Below are positions 1-8,215 of a DNA stretch of 64,000 nucleotides, one piece after another; within the stretch, counting starts at the first letter, position 1, and every line of letters begins with the position of its first letter. Both the position numbers and the translations under genes were made by a program. Under the pieces are notes generated by a model. It saw only the letters and a program-made list of their open reading frames with translations, ran no database searches and was not told the DNA's origin. This stretch comes from JBOGNO01 sp050747245 (GTDB taxonomy: Bacteria; Acidobacteriota; Terriglobia; Acidiferrales; UBA7541): contig JBOGNO010000003.1 in the NCBI GenBank assembly GCA_050747245.1, positions 186,001 to 250,000 of the forward strand, written 5' to 3'.

Positions 1-194
1 GCGCCGCGGCTGCGCCGGCATCGGTGGCCGCTTTGACGGCCGCCACGTCGCCGCGCACCATGGCGGTCACGTAGCCGGAACCGATTTTTTCCCAGCCCAC
101 CAGCGAGACCTTGGCTGCTTTCACCATGGCGTCGCAAGCCTCAATCATCGCCACCAGTCCGCGAGTCTCAATCATTCCCAGAGCTTCACCCATT
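1..194 (-). CDS. BMC-domain microcompartment shell protein (partial, runs off left edge)
   Basis: Only the first 64 residues lie in the window. They begin MGEALGMIETRGLVAMIEA and continue through GWEKIGSGYVTAMVRGD and an Ala-rich stretch. This is the N-terminal half of a single-BMC-domain hexameric shell protein of the PduA/EutM/CcmK type, which tiles the facets of protein organelles. The ATG at 194 follows a GGAGG about 7 bases upstream. It lies 68 bases downstream of the class II aldolase gene on the same strand, so the two are probably co-transcribed and the rest of the compartment locus should lie to the left. The family call is secure; the compartment type cannot be fixed from one shell fragment. 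Confidence 0.9.
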
Positions 195-262
195 CTTCAA
201 CCTCCGCGCCTTCGGCAAGACTTTACGGAACTTTTGCTGCCTGGCCGCAACGGAACACTGGT

Positions 263-1072
263 TCACGAGCGGCGCAAAAGATTGTTGCGCACCGCTTCAT
301 CCACCAGCGCTTCCAGCTCGCGGCGAGTGAGCGTAATGCGCTCTGCCTCGTCCGCAGTCTCCGCCGTGACCGGGCAACCGGGCCCCGCAACCGCGGCCGT
401 CTGCAAACCGTAACGCGCCCGCGCCGCGAGCAATTTTTCCACATCCTCGCTGGAAAGCAAGACTTGTTTGCCGAGAAGCACGGTGGTGAGCGCCACGCGG
501 GCAAAGTGCTCGGTCGTCTCCATGCGGAAGAATGCGGTGAGTAGATCGCTCCCGTAAGTGACGACGCCGTGATTGGCCATCAGAATGGCGTCGTGAGATT
601 GCACGAGTGGCTCGATGGCATCCGTCAATTCCGGCGTTCCCGGAGTTCCGTAGCGCGCCACAGGAATGCAACCGAGCGCGAGGACGGCTTCGCTCAAGAG
701 TGCCTGATTCAGCGGCAATCCCGCGGCCGCGTAGCCCGTAGCGGTGGGCGGATGAGCGTGACACACGGCGTTTACGTCCGGGCGGCGGCGATAAATCAGC
801 AGGTGCATGGCCAGCTCGGAAGAGGCGTTGCGCCGGCCCAAAATTTTTTGACCTTCGAGATCAGTGATTACCATGTCGTCCGGCTGCATCATGCCTTTGC
901 AAATGGAGGTGGGAGAGGTAAGTATTCGGCGCGGATCGAGACGGAGGGAAATATTTCCGTCGGTGGCGGCGACGAAACTCTTTTGATGCAGCCAGCGACC
1001 TACGGCGCAAATGTCGCGCCGGTGCTCGTCCTCGCTTTTGAGAGCTCCGTGAGAAATCGCGTCAGGGAGCAT
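263..1072 (-). CDS. Class II aldolase (fuculose-phosphate aldolase-like), probable microcompartment cargo
   Basis: 269 residues. The class II aldolase/adducin fold is shown by the catalytic-Glu region SSELAMH (Glu86), the zinc-ligand pair HAHPP (His105, His107) and a third histidine in NHGVV (His168). Family members cleave sugar phosphates such as fuculose- or rhamnulose-1-phosphate into DHAP and lactaldehyde. The enzyme domain ends near residue 225. A Pro/Ala/Thr-rich linker follows, then LTRRELEALVDEAVRNNLL at 249-267, which would form a short amphipathic helix like the encapsulation peptides that direct enzymes into microcompartments. With a BMC shell gene immediately downstream, the protein is probably a lumen enzyme. 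AGGA lies 5 bases before the ATG. The exact substrate is not known. Confidence 0.9.
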   Translation of the reverse strand: MLPDAISHGALKSEDEHRRDICAVGRWLHQKSFVAATDGNISLRLDPRRILTSPTSICKGMMQPDDMVITDLEGQKILGRRNASSELAMHLLIYRRRPDVNAVCHAHPPTATGYAAAGLPLNQALLSEAVLALGCIPVARYGTPGTPELTDAIEPLVQSHDAILMANHGVVTYGSDLLTAFFRMETTEHFARVALTTVLLGKQVLLSSEDVEKLLAARARYGLQTAAVAGPGCPVTAETADEAERITLTRRELEALVDEAVRNNLLRRS

Positions 1073-1141
1073 AGCGTCCTGTTCCAGCTTCGCGCGCCTT
1101 TCCGGCGGAACCCAGCGGAGCTCGCGAAAAAATCGTGCGCC

Positions 1142-2413
1142 TCAAGCGTAAATCCCGCGGAGCTTCAGCGCGAAAGCGACGCGATCGATCGCCAGCATGT
1201 ACGCGGCGATGCGATTGTTCACGCCGTGCGTTTCGGCGTAGCGGACCACACCGTCGAAGCTGGGCTCCATGACGTCGCGGAGCCGGGCGTTCACTTCATC
1301 CTCGCGCCAGAAAAATCCCATGCGATCCTGCACCCATTCGAAATAGCTGACGGTGACGCCGCCGGCGTTGGCAAGAATATCGGGAATGATGAAGACGCCT
1401 TTTTCGCGCAGGACCTCGTCGGCGGGCGGAGTGGTGGGGCCGTTGGCGCCTTCGCAGAGGATGCGCGTCTGGACACGATGGACATTCTTGCTGGTGATTT
1501 GATTTTCGATAGCCGCGGGAATCAAAATTTCGCAGGGCTGGAAGAGGATTTCCTGCGCGCTCAATTTCGCGCCGCCTCCGGGAAAATCGGGAAGCGGCTT
1601 GTGCTGATGGTGCGTCCAGTCAACCACCTTGCTCACGTCGATACCATGTTCGTTGTAAAGACCGCCGTGAATATCCGCGAGGCCGACAATCTTATAGCCC
1701 GCCTGCTGCATGAGCATTCCCGCCATGGAACCAACGTTTCCGAATCCCTGGATCACTACGCGGCAGTTCTCGCGTTTCATCCCCAGCTTGGTGGTGGCCT
1801 TGTCGCAGACCATGAGCACGCCGCGACCGGTGGCTTCGCGGCGTCCGGCCGATCCGCCGAGATCGAGCGGCTTGCCAGTGACCACGGCGGTCACCGTATG
1901 GCGCATGTGCATCGAGTAAGTGTCCATGATCCAGGCCATCACCTGGTCATTCGTGCCCACGTCGGGAGCGGGAACATCGCGCTCCGGGCCAATCCATTCC
2001 GAAAGCTCGGCGGTGTAACGCCGGGTGATGCGCTCGAGCTCGCCGCGCGAAAGCTTTTCGGGGTCGCAGATGACGCCACCCTTGGACCCGCCAAACGGGA
2101 TATTCACGACGGCGCATTTCCAGGTCATCCAGGAAGCCAGAGCGCGAACTTCGTCCAGAGTCACGTCAGGTGAAAAGCGAATTCCGCCCTTTCCGGGCCC
2201 GCGCACGATGGAATGCTGCACGCGATAACCGGTAAAGATTTCGAGCCGCCCGTTATCCAATGCTATGGGAATGTAAATCGTGATTTCCTTGCTGGGATAC
2301 TTCAGGTAGCGGTACAGACCCTCTTCGAGACCCAGCTTTTTGGCGGCTTCTTCGAAACGCACTTCCGCGCATTCGTAAGGATTAAGCTCATTCTGAAGCG
2401 TCATGACCGGCAT
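1142..2413 (-). CDS. Glu/Leu/Phe/Val dehydrogenase (glutamate dehydrogenase)
   Basis: 423 residues, the usual length for hexameric glutamate dehydrogenase. It interconverts glutamate with 2-oxoglutarate and ammonia in the cytoplasm. Visible motifs are KGGIRF (75-80), the active-site lysine region PFGGSKGG (106-113), the catalytic Asp segment APDVGTND near 150, and the nucleotide-binding GFGNVG near 224. A GGAGG sits 8 bases before the ATG at 2413. The stop is 69 bases upstream of the aldolase start on the same strand, so it may be transcribed with the microcompartment genes, but that may be no more than proximity. Glutamate versus leucine specificity cannot be settled by eye; glutamate is more likely. 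Confidence 0.93.
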   Translation of the reverse strand: MPVMTLQNELNPYECAEVRFEEAAKKLGLEEGLYRYLKYPSKEITIYIPIALDNGRLEIFTGYRVQHSIVRGPGKGGIRFSPDVTLDEVRALASWMTWKCAVVNIPFGGSKGGVICDPEKLSRGELERITRRYTAELSEWIGPERDVPAPDVGTNDQVMAWIMDTYSMHMRHTVTAVVTGKPLDLGGSAGRREATGRGVLMVCDKATTKLGMKRENCRVVIQGFGNVGSMAGMLMQQAGYKIVGLADIHGGLYNEHGIDVSKVVDWTHHQHKPLPDFPGGGAKLSAQEILFQPCEILIPAAIENQITSKNVHRVQTRILCEGANGPTTPPADEVLREKGVFIIPDILANAGGVTVSYFEWVQDRMGFFWREDEVNARLRDVMEPSFDGVVRYAETHGVNNRIAAYMLAIDRVAFALKLRGIYA

Positions 2414-2590
2414 GATGGCATCCTCCGGCAGCTATAAATTAATTTTTCGGCGGCCAGCGGGACGCGGGTTGCGAAACAAAAGACCATCCCCTCGCTCTCA
2501 AACCGCGCCGGCCAGTATACGGAGACACGCACAGGCACGCAAGGCGAGCGGCGGCGAGGGAGGAATTGACTGCTACGACGAATTTTTTGC

Positions 2591-3613
2591 TCAGTGACGA
2601 ATGGGACGGCGGGCGAATTCATCCAAAATGAGTCGCGTCAGCCGCCTGGCATCATGGCGCGCGAAGCCATCCTGCGCCACGAGGTTGCCGAAAACACATC
2701 GCAACCCCATGCGCCTCAATTCTTCAGTGGAAACTGGGAGGGGCGTGGCGCCCTGGGCGCGATACTTGCGCATCACGCGGGACTGCAGGGGTTGACGATT
2801 GATAATCACCCAGTCGAAGAGATACTTGCGCGTGTGATCGTAGATGGCGCGAACGTGATCGGGGACAGAAAAGCCGTCCGTTTCGCCCGGCTGGGTCATT
2901 ACGTTGGCGATGTAGGCGCGCGTGGCGCGAGAATTCGCCACTACTTCGGCAATCTCCTCAACCAGAAGATTGGGGATGACACTCGTGTAAAGCGAGCCTG
3001 GACCGACCAGGATCAAATCCGCTTCACGGAGCGCCGCGAGCACTTCGGGGAGCGGCCGGACGCGGCGGGGCACCAGATGCACGCGCTTGATGCGTTTGCG
3101 GGAGCGGGAAATTTTTGTCTCGCCCGCGACGCGGGTGCCGTCGGCAAGCTCGGCCTCCAGCGTGACGTTTTCCGCCGTCGACGGGAATATCCGGCCGCGA
3201 ATCGCCAACACCTGCCCGGAAAGCCGCACCGCTTCGGGAAAATCTCCGGTCACGTTCGTCAGCGCGGTAAGGAACAGATTGCCGAAACTGTGGCCGCCGA
3301 GCCCGCGAACCCCGGGAAAGCGGTATTGGAATAGCCGTCCCAGCAGGGCTTCGTCCTTGGAAAGCGCCACCATGCAGTTGCGGATGTCTCCCGGAGGCAG
3401 AACCCTGTATTCGCGACGCAAGCGGCCCGAACTGCCGCCGTCGTCCGTGACCGTGACCACGACAGCCAGGTCCGAAACCGGACGCGACACGCGCTCCGAT
3501 TTCCGCCGCGCGATAAATTCCTTGAAGCCGCGCAACAACATCGAGAGGCCCGTGCCTCCTCCGAGCGCCACAATCCGGACGGGCCGCAGATTCATTTGCG
3601 ATTGTTTATTCAC
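2591..3613 (-). CDS. YvcK/CofD-like gluconeogenesis factor family protein
   Basis: 340 residues from the GTG at 3613, or 334 from the ATG at 3595; neither has a clear ribosome binding site, and the ATG gives the usual short leader before the glycine loop. The N-terminus has GGGTGLS, followed by GDIRNCMVALS, GHSFGNLFLTAL and GPGSLYTSVIPNLL, the signature set of the YvcK family. YvcK proteins bind UDP-sugars and are needed for growth on gluconeogenic carbon sources and for envelope integrity in other bacteria. They are related to, but distinct from, the F420 enzyme CofD, and the context here (TPR protein, dehydrogenase) gives no support for a role in F420 synthesis. Confidence 0.88.
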   Translation of the reverse strand: MNKQSQMNLRPVRIVALGGGTGLSMLLRGFKEFIARRKSERVSRPVSDLAVVVTVTDDGGSSGRLRREYRVLPPGDIRNCMVALSKDEALLGRLFQYRFPGVRGLGGHSFGNLFLTALTNVTGDFPEAVRLSGQVLAIRGRIFPSTAENVTLEAELADGTRVAGETKISRSRKRIKRVHLVPRRVRPLPEVLAALREADLILVGPGSLYTSVIPNLLVEEIAEVVANSRATRAYIANVMTQPGETDGFSVPDHVRAIYDHTRKYLFDWVIINRQPLQSRVMRKYRAQGATPLPVSTEELRRMGLRCVFGNLVAQDGFARHDARRLTRLILDEFARRPIRH

Positions 3614-3625
3614 AGCGGGGTCGCG

Positions 3626-4261
3626 CTAACCGGCAGAACTTTCGCGCTCCGGATAAAGAAGCTCGGTGAACTTCGGGTCATCCTGCAAATAGGCGAAATC
3701 CTCGTCGTTGCGCGCGTGATAACGATTCTCCGGACGCAACTGAATGGCCAGCCGCAATTTCTCCATGGCTCCTTCCGATTCTCCGGTCAGGCAATCCAGC
3801 GCCGCCATGGCATAAATGATGTGATCGGCCTTGGGTGCGGCTTTGTGCGCGCGTTCCAGATGCTCGCGGGCATCGTCCCAGCGGCCCAGGTTCATCATGG
3901 CCACGCCATGGGTGTAAAAATCTTCGGCGGATTTCAAATTCACCGCGGGAAGGCGCGCGATCCGTTGCTGCGAGATACGCAGATGGACGCGGGCACGGTC
4001 AGCCAGTTCCTTGCTTGGCCCGCTGAGGACCTTCTCCAGCGCTTCCGTTGCGCGATGGAATTTCTGCTGCTGAAAGTGCCTGAGGCCTTCTTCATATTGT
4101 TTAAGCTGCGCCTGCGAGGCTGCATTAACCATCTCCGCCTGATGTTGCCCGAGGGCGTGGCCCTTAGTTAAGCCTTTTGATTTTATGGACTTAGAACCAG
4201 AACGGGAGCCTCCGGAGGACTGGGGGCTGCGACGTGACGTTGATTTCTTTGCGCGTGCCAT
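3626..4261 (-). CDS. TPR-containing protein of unknown function
   Basis: 211 residues from the ATG at 4261; an in-frame ATG at 4291 would add ten residues not resembling a leader. The first 35 residues are a basic, Ser/Lys-rich disordered tail. The rest is helical with degenerate tetratricopeptide repeats: a first unit around YEEGLRHFQQQKFHRATEAL, another around FYTHGVAMMNLGRWDDAREHL and a third around AMAALDCLTGESEGAMEKL. There is no signal peptide or membrane segment, so it is probably a cytoplasmic scaffold. It ends 12 bases before the yvcK-like gene starts, so the two are likely co-expressed. No specific function is assigned. Confidence 0.75.
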   Translation of the reverse strand: MARAKKSTSRRSPQSSGGSRSGSKSIKSKGLTKGHALGQHQAEMVNAASQAQLKQYEEGLRHFQQQKFHRATEALEKVLSGPSKELADRARVHLRISQQRIARLPAVNLKSAEDFYTHGVAMMNLGRWDDAREHLERAHKAAPKADHIIYAMAALDCLTGESEGAMEKLRLAIQLRPENRYHARNDEDFAYLQDDPKFTELLYPERESSAG

Positions 4262-4434
4262 TCGAACGAAAACATAGCAGAGTTCTCGCACGGCGTCAAC
4301 GCGCCCCGGAACCCATTGTTAAAAGGATAATCTGGCGGGTGTTTTGCGGCGGGGTATTCGAGCGCCCTACCTTGCCGCCAATAGGCTGCTTTGCCGGGCT
4401 CCCGCGGGCGGCACGTGCTCTTTCGGAATCGCCA

Positions 4435-4477
4435 CACAGCCGAACGGGTGGCCGCGCGAACGCGGCTGTGCTATAAA
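4435..4477 (+). promoter_or_regulatory. Candidate promoter with inverted repeats before the MglA-like gene
   Basis: An extended -10 of the form TG-C-TATAAA ends at 4477, 29 bases before the GTG start at 4507; no good -35 is visible. The stretch before it holds two nested inverted repeats: CACAGCCG (4435-4442) with CGGCTGTG (4463-4470), and GCCGCG-CGAA-CGCGGC (4451-4466). The second covers the spacer just before the -10, where a repressor could act. This is pattern matching only. Confidence 0.35.
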
Positions 4478-4506
4478 TACGACTCGCCAAATTCCTGAGG
4501 ATTTTA

Positions 4507-5094
4507 GTGCCCTTCATCAATTTTGCAGCGCGGGAAATTAATTGCAAACTCGTCTACTACGGCCCGGGACTGGGCGGAAAGACGGCGAACCTGCAATGGA
4601 TTTACGACCATACTGGGTCGGGGCAGAAGGGAAAGATGGTTTCGCTGGCCACGGAAACCGACCGGACGCTTTTTTTTGATTTTCTGCCCATCGATCTTGG
4701 CACGGTGCGCGGGTTCAAGACGCGATTTCACCTCTATACCGTTCCCGGACAAGTGTTCTACGAAGCGAGCCGTCGACTGATTTTGAAAGGGGCGGATGGA
4801 GTGGTCTTCGTCGCCGATTCCCAGGAGGAGCGGCTCGACGCGAACCTGGAAACCCTCGATAACCTGCACGAACACCTGAAAGATCACAACTTGGAATTCA
4901 AAACCATTCCGTATGCACTGCAGCTCAACAAGCGCGACTTGCCCAACATTCTTTCGCCTGACGATTTAAAGAAGCAGCTTCAGCAGAAAGACGAGCCGGT
5001 GCTGGAATCCGTCGCCGTGCGCGGAGAGGGGGTCTTCGAAACACTGCGGGAAGTTGCGAAGCTCGTTCTTTCCGACCTGAAGAAAAACGCCTAA
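4507..5094 (+). CDS. mglA: MglA-like small Ras-family GTPase
   Basis: 195 residues from a GTG preceded by GAGG at about 6 bases. The P-loop is GPGLGGKT (about 19-26), the G3 region reads TVPGQ instead of the eukaryotic DxxGQ, and the base-specificity motif is NKRD near residue 141. That combination, with the length, is characteristic of bacterial MglA polarity GTPases, which with the activating protein MglB set the leading pole for gliding or type IV pilus motility. No mglB neighbour is present: the gene stands alone, convergent with the TonB-C gene 12 bases downstream. Assignment to the MglA family is firm; a motility role here is inferred from the family. Confidence 0.88.
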   Translation: MPFINFAAREINCKLVYYGPGLGGKTANLQWIYDHTGSGQKGKMVSLATETDRTLFFDFLPIDLGTVRGFKTRFHLYTVPGQVFYEASRRLILKGADGVVFVADSQEERLDANLETLDNLHEHLKDHNLEFKTIPYALQLNKRDLPNILSPDDLKKQLQQKDEPVLESVAVRGEGVFETLREVAKLVLSDLKKNA

Positions 5095-5106
5095 GTAGCG
5101 TGAGCG

Positions 5107-5997
5107 TCAAATCAGCCGGAATGTCACTTCGATCATAGTAACTACCGCTGCCGGCTTGCCATCAGGACCATTTGCTGGTTTGAATCTCCATCGTTTCACA
5201 GCCTCAATGGCCTTCTCGTCAAGGCCCAAGCCGAGGCCCTTCACCACTTGAATGTTGTGGGCTCGGCCATCGGGCATAACTACCACTCGAAGTGAAACGG
5301 TGCCTTGATACTTAGCCCTCACCGCCTCTCCCGAGAAGGGCGGAGCTGGGCAATAGGCGCATTGGGGTATTCCATATCCCTTTGTATCGGCTGTCGGAAC
5401 ATCGAAAGGTATAGCGGGTACAAAACTCACGGTTTTTGAAGCGAACTCTCGCTCCTGCTCATTTAAGGGGAGTTTAATTGATGTTTTGCTACGCTCCTCG
5501 CATTTGTCCCGGGCCGTGTAGAGATTCACCTTGACTCGAATCTTTGAACCGTCAAAATCAACGTGCCCTAAGATAATGCTGTCAACGCTCATAGCGCTTG
5601 TCGCAGCGCACGCTCCCTCCGCATCGTGGAGATCGTTGGGCAGCAGCTCTGTGCCCTTGGCATACTCTCCGAACTTTTCGCGCGTCAGGACCGTCCACCC
5701 TTGCGTATTCTTTACCAGCTCCGCTGAAAACTCGTCGGCCAATTCCTGCCCTAACATCGTGAACTGTTCTCCGGGCCCCACAAAATCCGCGACCACGACG
5801 CTGCTCACGTGCGCCTTGGTGAGCGCCTTGGCGGTTTTGCTGACTAGGGAATCGAGTTCTTGTTGTTGGGCGAATGCAGAGCTGCACACAAAATCAAACG
5901 CAAGAATAACGCAGGCCAAGAACGCGATTCGGCGCGTGGCGATCTTTTCGGGAACGCGCTCAACTAAAGCTGGCGAGCGCGGCAGCTTCGTCTTCAT
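5107..5997 (-). CDS. Secreted protein with FlgO/CsgG-like middle domain and TonB C-terminal domain
   Basis: 296 residues. A basic leader is followed by a hydrophobic segment ending SSAFAQ (about residues 23-44), either a cleaved signal or a membrane anchor. Residues 60-180 (VVVADF, LADEFSAEL, VLTREKF, ILGHVDFDGSKIRVKVNLY) resemble the alpha/beta fold of FlgO/CsgG/LpoB-like periplasmic proteins; this is a fold-level guess. Residues 205-296 are a TonB C-terminal domain: GTVSLRVVVMPDGRAHNIQV, then AIEAVKRWRFKPA and a final beta strand. The protein lacks the Pro-rich spacer of classical TonB, so energy transduction is doubtful. Its start overlaps the end of the STAS gene by 38 bases, implying co-expression. 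Confidence 0.8.
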   Translation of the reverse strand: MKTKLPRSPALVERVPEKIATRRIAFLACVILAFDFVCSSAFAQQQELDSLVSKTAKALTKAHVSSVVVADFVGPGEQFTMLGQELADEFSAELVKNTQGWTVLTREKFGEYAKGTELLPNDLHDAEGACAATSAMSVDSIILGHVDFDGSKIRVKVNLYTARDKCEERSKTSIKLPLNEQEREFASKTVSFVPAIPFDVPTADTKGYGIPQCAYCPAPPFSGEAVRAKYQGTVSLRVVVMPDGRAHNIQVVKGLGLGLDEKAIEAVKRWRFKPANGPDGKPAAVVTMIEVTFRLI

Positions 5998-6304
5998 AGC
6001 TGGGAATCGACTGCAGCAGATGAGTGAGCTCCAGGACGTCGCGGACGTGGCCGCGGGGCCGCAGAAGTTTCAAGCTACCTTTCACACGCTGCAGGGAAAC
6101 GAAATTCCGCACCACACAGCTGATGCCGGAGCTATCCATCTGCTTCACGTTTTCGAGATTGATGAGCAGCTTGTGCGCCCCGGAGGCGATGGTGTCGTGC
6201 AATTCCTGGCAGAGGAGATCGTTTTCGCGGCCAATGGTCACGCGGCCCGCGAGATCGATGATCATTACATCGCCTGATTGTCGCTTCGCAATCTGGAGGT
6301 TCAT
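5960..6304 (-). CDS. STAS-domain protein (anti-sigma factor antagonist type)
   Basis: 114 residues: MNLQIAKRQSGDVMIIDLAG, then VTIGRENDLLCQELHD, LLINLENVKQMDSSGISCVV and a C-terminal helix. This is a single STAS domain with the phosphorylatable Ser in DSSG, as in SpoIIAA/RsbV antagonists that release sigma factors by binding anti-sigma kinases. Two starts are equally well served by ribosome binding sites: the ATG at 6304 (AGGAG, spacing 7) and one eight codons upstream at 6328 (GGAGG, spacing 7). The shorter form matches the family N-terminus. No anti-sigma kinase or phosphatase is adjacent. Confidence 0.87.
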   Translation of the reverse strand: MNLQIAKRQSGDVMIIDLAGRVTIGRENDLLCQELHDTIASGAHKLLINLENVKQMDSSGISCVVRNFVSLQRVKGSLKLLRPRGHVRDVLELTHLLQSIPSYEDEAAALASFS

Positions 6305-6696
6305 GGCGCGCTCCTGACCTGTTTGCATTTGAATACCTCCGGCCGGCGGACCCCCGGTACAAACTGCCCGCATTATACTCCTGCAAGGGCTGCTCGATGC
6401 ACAACACGCAAAAAATCTCTCCGCGGCGCGCTTTGGACCGGAAGAACCCTGATTCTCTCGAAGCCGAACGGCGAAGCATGGAAGTTTTTCTATGAAATCG
6501 GTCAACCCAGCTACCTCCGCAAACTAGATTGGCCAAGAATTCTGAAGCGCGCTCAGCGCGCGCAGGACTGTACTTCCGGACAGTGTGGGTAAGAGGGTTT
6601 CAGCTACGGAACAACGGCTGCCGCTCGCCGCGCGCCTGCCGCGCTCTCACCTATAATGGGAACGGTCGGGCCCTGAATTCTTTGCCGAGCAGGACG
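6305..6696. other. Non-coding divergent intergenic region (STAS / diguanylate cyclase)
   Basis: 392 bases between divergent genes. It holds a consensus TATAAT at 6652-6657 reading rightwards, 39 bases before the cyclase ATG, but no recognisable -35 at the usual distance. A GC-rich segment near 6548-6563 (GCGCGCTCAGCGCGCGC) is self-complementary. I see no gene or RNA here. Confidence 0.5.
6652..6657 (+). promoter_or_regulatory. Candidate -10 element for the diguanylate cyclase gene
   Basis: Perfect TATAAT hexamer, placing a transcript start near 6664 and a leader of about 33 bases. The -35 region is GC-rich and does not match, so an activator would be needed if this is real. Confidence 0.3.
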
Positions 6697-7542
6697 ATGA
6701 ACGAATCCGATTACGCCGTGCCGGAAATCGAAGCGGGCATTTCCGTCGAAGAACTGCAGAAGAAACTGCACCAGCTTGAACGCAGGGATTGGTGGCTGTG
6801 GTGGGCTGCTGTGATGGTGATGCTGCTGCTCACCGCCACCGTGGTGGCGCTTTCCATACCGCAGTTGATTCACGAAACGGACCGGTTTTTCCAATTTAAT
6901 CTCGATATGGCCGTGCGTGCGTTGGTTGCGCTGGTCCTGATTTTCAATCTCTACACGGTTTACCAGCAGGTGCTCATCAAGAGGATGAGGACAGAGATGG
7001 CACAAAACCTCGCACTGATGACGCAGCTTCGCATGCGAGCGGAAGAATTTCACAAGCAGGCCATCGTGGATCCGCTCACGGGTCTTTTCAACAGGCGCCT
7101 GGGCGAACAGCGCCTGCGCGGAGAAGTCTCCCGTTCGCAGCGCTATGGCCATCCTCTTTCCGTGCTGGCGTTCGATTTGAACGGCTTCAAACAAATCAAC
7201 GATCGGTACGGCCATGCCGCAGGCGATGAGGTGCTGCGGAGGTTTGCGGAAAGCCTGAACCAAGTCATCCGCAGTTCCGACGTGGCCGTGCGCCTCGGCG
7301 GAGATGAATTCCTTCTCATCCTTCCGGAATGCCAGCCGGAGCAGGTGCAAGTGCTTGTAGGTCGCCTGGGAAAGCTGGAAGTGGAATTACAAGGCGAAAA
7401 AATTCGTATCAGGTTTTCCGCGGGATGGGCGGGCTACGAGCACAACGAATCTTCCGAACAACTCCTCGAGCGCGCCGATCAGGCGCTGTATGTCCAGAAG
7501 AGGGCGCTCGGGACCGCTCGCCTGGAAGCGGCGCTCACCTAA
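6697..7542 (+). CDS. Membrane diguanylate cyclase (GGDEF domain)
   Basis: 281 residues from the ATG at 6697 (AGGA just upstream); the longer open frame has no plausible leader. Residues 20-100 form a membrane module: a charged helix ending ERRDWWLWW, a first membrane segment, a short external loop, a second membrane segment, then a coiled-coil linker. A GGDEF domain fills residues 120-281, with DPLTGLFNRR, the active-site GGDEF, and an inhibitory I-site RSSD placed five residues before it. It should make cyclic di-GMP from two GTP under product inhibition. The membrane module recurs in the sensor kinase at 34,397-36,256, suggesting a shared type of signal input. Confidence 0.92.
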   Translation: MNESDYAVPEIEAGISVEELQKKLHQLERRDWWLWWAAVMVMLLLTATVVALSIPQLIHETDRFFQFNLDMAVRALVALVLIFNLYTVYQQVLIKRMRTEMAQNLALMTQLRMRAEEFHKQAIVDPLTGLFNRRLGEQRLRGEVSRSQRYGHPLSVLAFDLNGFKQINDRYGHAAGDEVLRRFAESLNQVIRSSDVAVRLGGDEFLLILPECQPEQVQVLVGRLGKLEVELQGEKIRIRFSAGWAGYEHNESSEQLLERADQALYVQKRALGTARLEAALT

Positions 7543-7587
7543 AGACTCCCCGCGTTTCACGAATTTTTCAGCTTGTGGCGTCAGGCG

Positions 7588-8196
7588 CTAGTGGGCGGGA
7601 CGATTTGCAAAGAACTGGCTGAGCTGCGCGGCAAGCTGCTCAAAACCCGCGTGCACATTACGATTGAGAGCTTCGACTACTGCGGGCACCTTCTTTTCGG
7701 TCACGGGCTCATCATGTGAGTATGACCCCGTCCAGACAGCCTGTCCGGACTTCGGATCGAAGAGTTCGAGTTCGATCGAAAAACGCGCCGACAGCGCCGG
7801 CGCATCCACCTCTTCGAGTGCCAATAGCCGCCCGCGCAGAATATAGTCGCCGCGGGCGTTGCTGCTTTGCCGCTCGACTGTGGTGTATTGGCCGGAGCGG
7901 CGCAGGGTGAGCAGGAGCGCTCCCTCCATCATGTCCATGGGCGGCTCGGCCCAGCGATCATATTCATACGCGCCGAACTCTACGTCGCTCATGGCGTACA
8001 CGATGCGGTTGTCGCGGTACAGCTGCGGCGCGGTGATGCGGCCGATCAGCAAAGAAATGGGATAAGGATTGGAAGCTGGGGCGGGTGCCGCGGGAGCCGC
8101 GCTCAGCTCAAAAAATTTTACCGGCCGGGTTTTCCCGCACCCAGCCAGGGCCAGTGCGGCCACCAGGAAGTATCCGCAGCAAACTCGATAGCGCAT
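7588..8196 (-). CDS. ABC transport auxiliary lipoprotein (PqiC/YmbA-like)
   Basis: 202 residues. A short basic start and hydrophobic stretch end in the lipobox LALAGC, so the mature protein is a lipoprotein anchored through Cys20, probably in the outer membrane. The body (ISLLIGRITAPQLYRDNRIVY, about 45-65; then LLALEEVDAPALSARFSIEL) fits the ABC_trans_aux family found with MCE-type lipid transporters. It is the last gene of a five-gene operon, 19 bases after the MCE gene, with AAGGA 8 bases before its ATG. Likely role: the outer-membrane end of a lipid-shuttling path between membranes. Confidence 0.85.
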   Translation of the reverse strand: MRYRVCCGYFLVAALALAGCGKTRPVKFFELSAAPAAPAPASNPYPISLLIGRITAPQLYRDNRIVYAMSDVEFGAYEYDRWAEPPMDMMEGALLLTLRRSGQYTTVERQSSNARGDYILRGRLLALEEVDAPALSARFSIELELFDPKSGQAVWTGSYSHDEPVTEKKVPAVVEALNRNVHAGFEQLAAQLSQFFANRPAH

Positions 8197-8215
8197 CGCT
8201 TGGTTCCTTCCTCCT

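Noticed and set aside
569..2173. Long open frame opposite glutamate dehydrogenase and the aldolase (534 codons, plus strand)
   Set aside because: It is the antisense of two well-conserved enzymes, has no family motif, and follows from the codon bias of G+C-rich DNA.
2591..3613. Calling the YvcK-like gene an F420 biosynthesis CofD
   Set aside because: The motif set and lack of F420 neighbours fit YvcK; cofE is 38 kb away.
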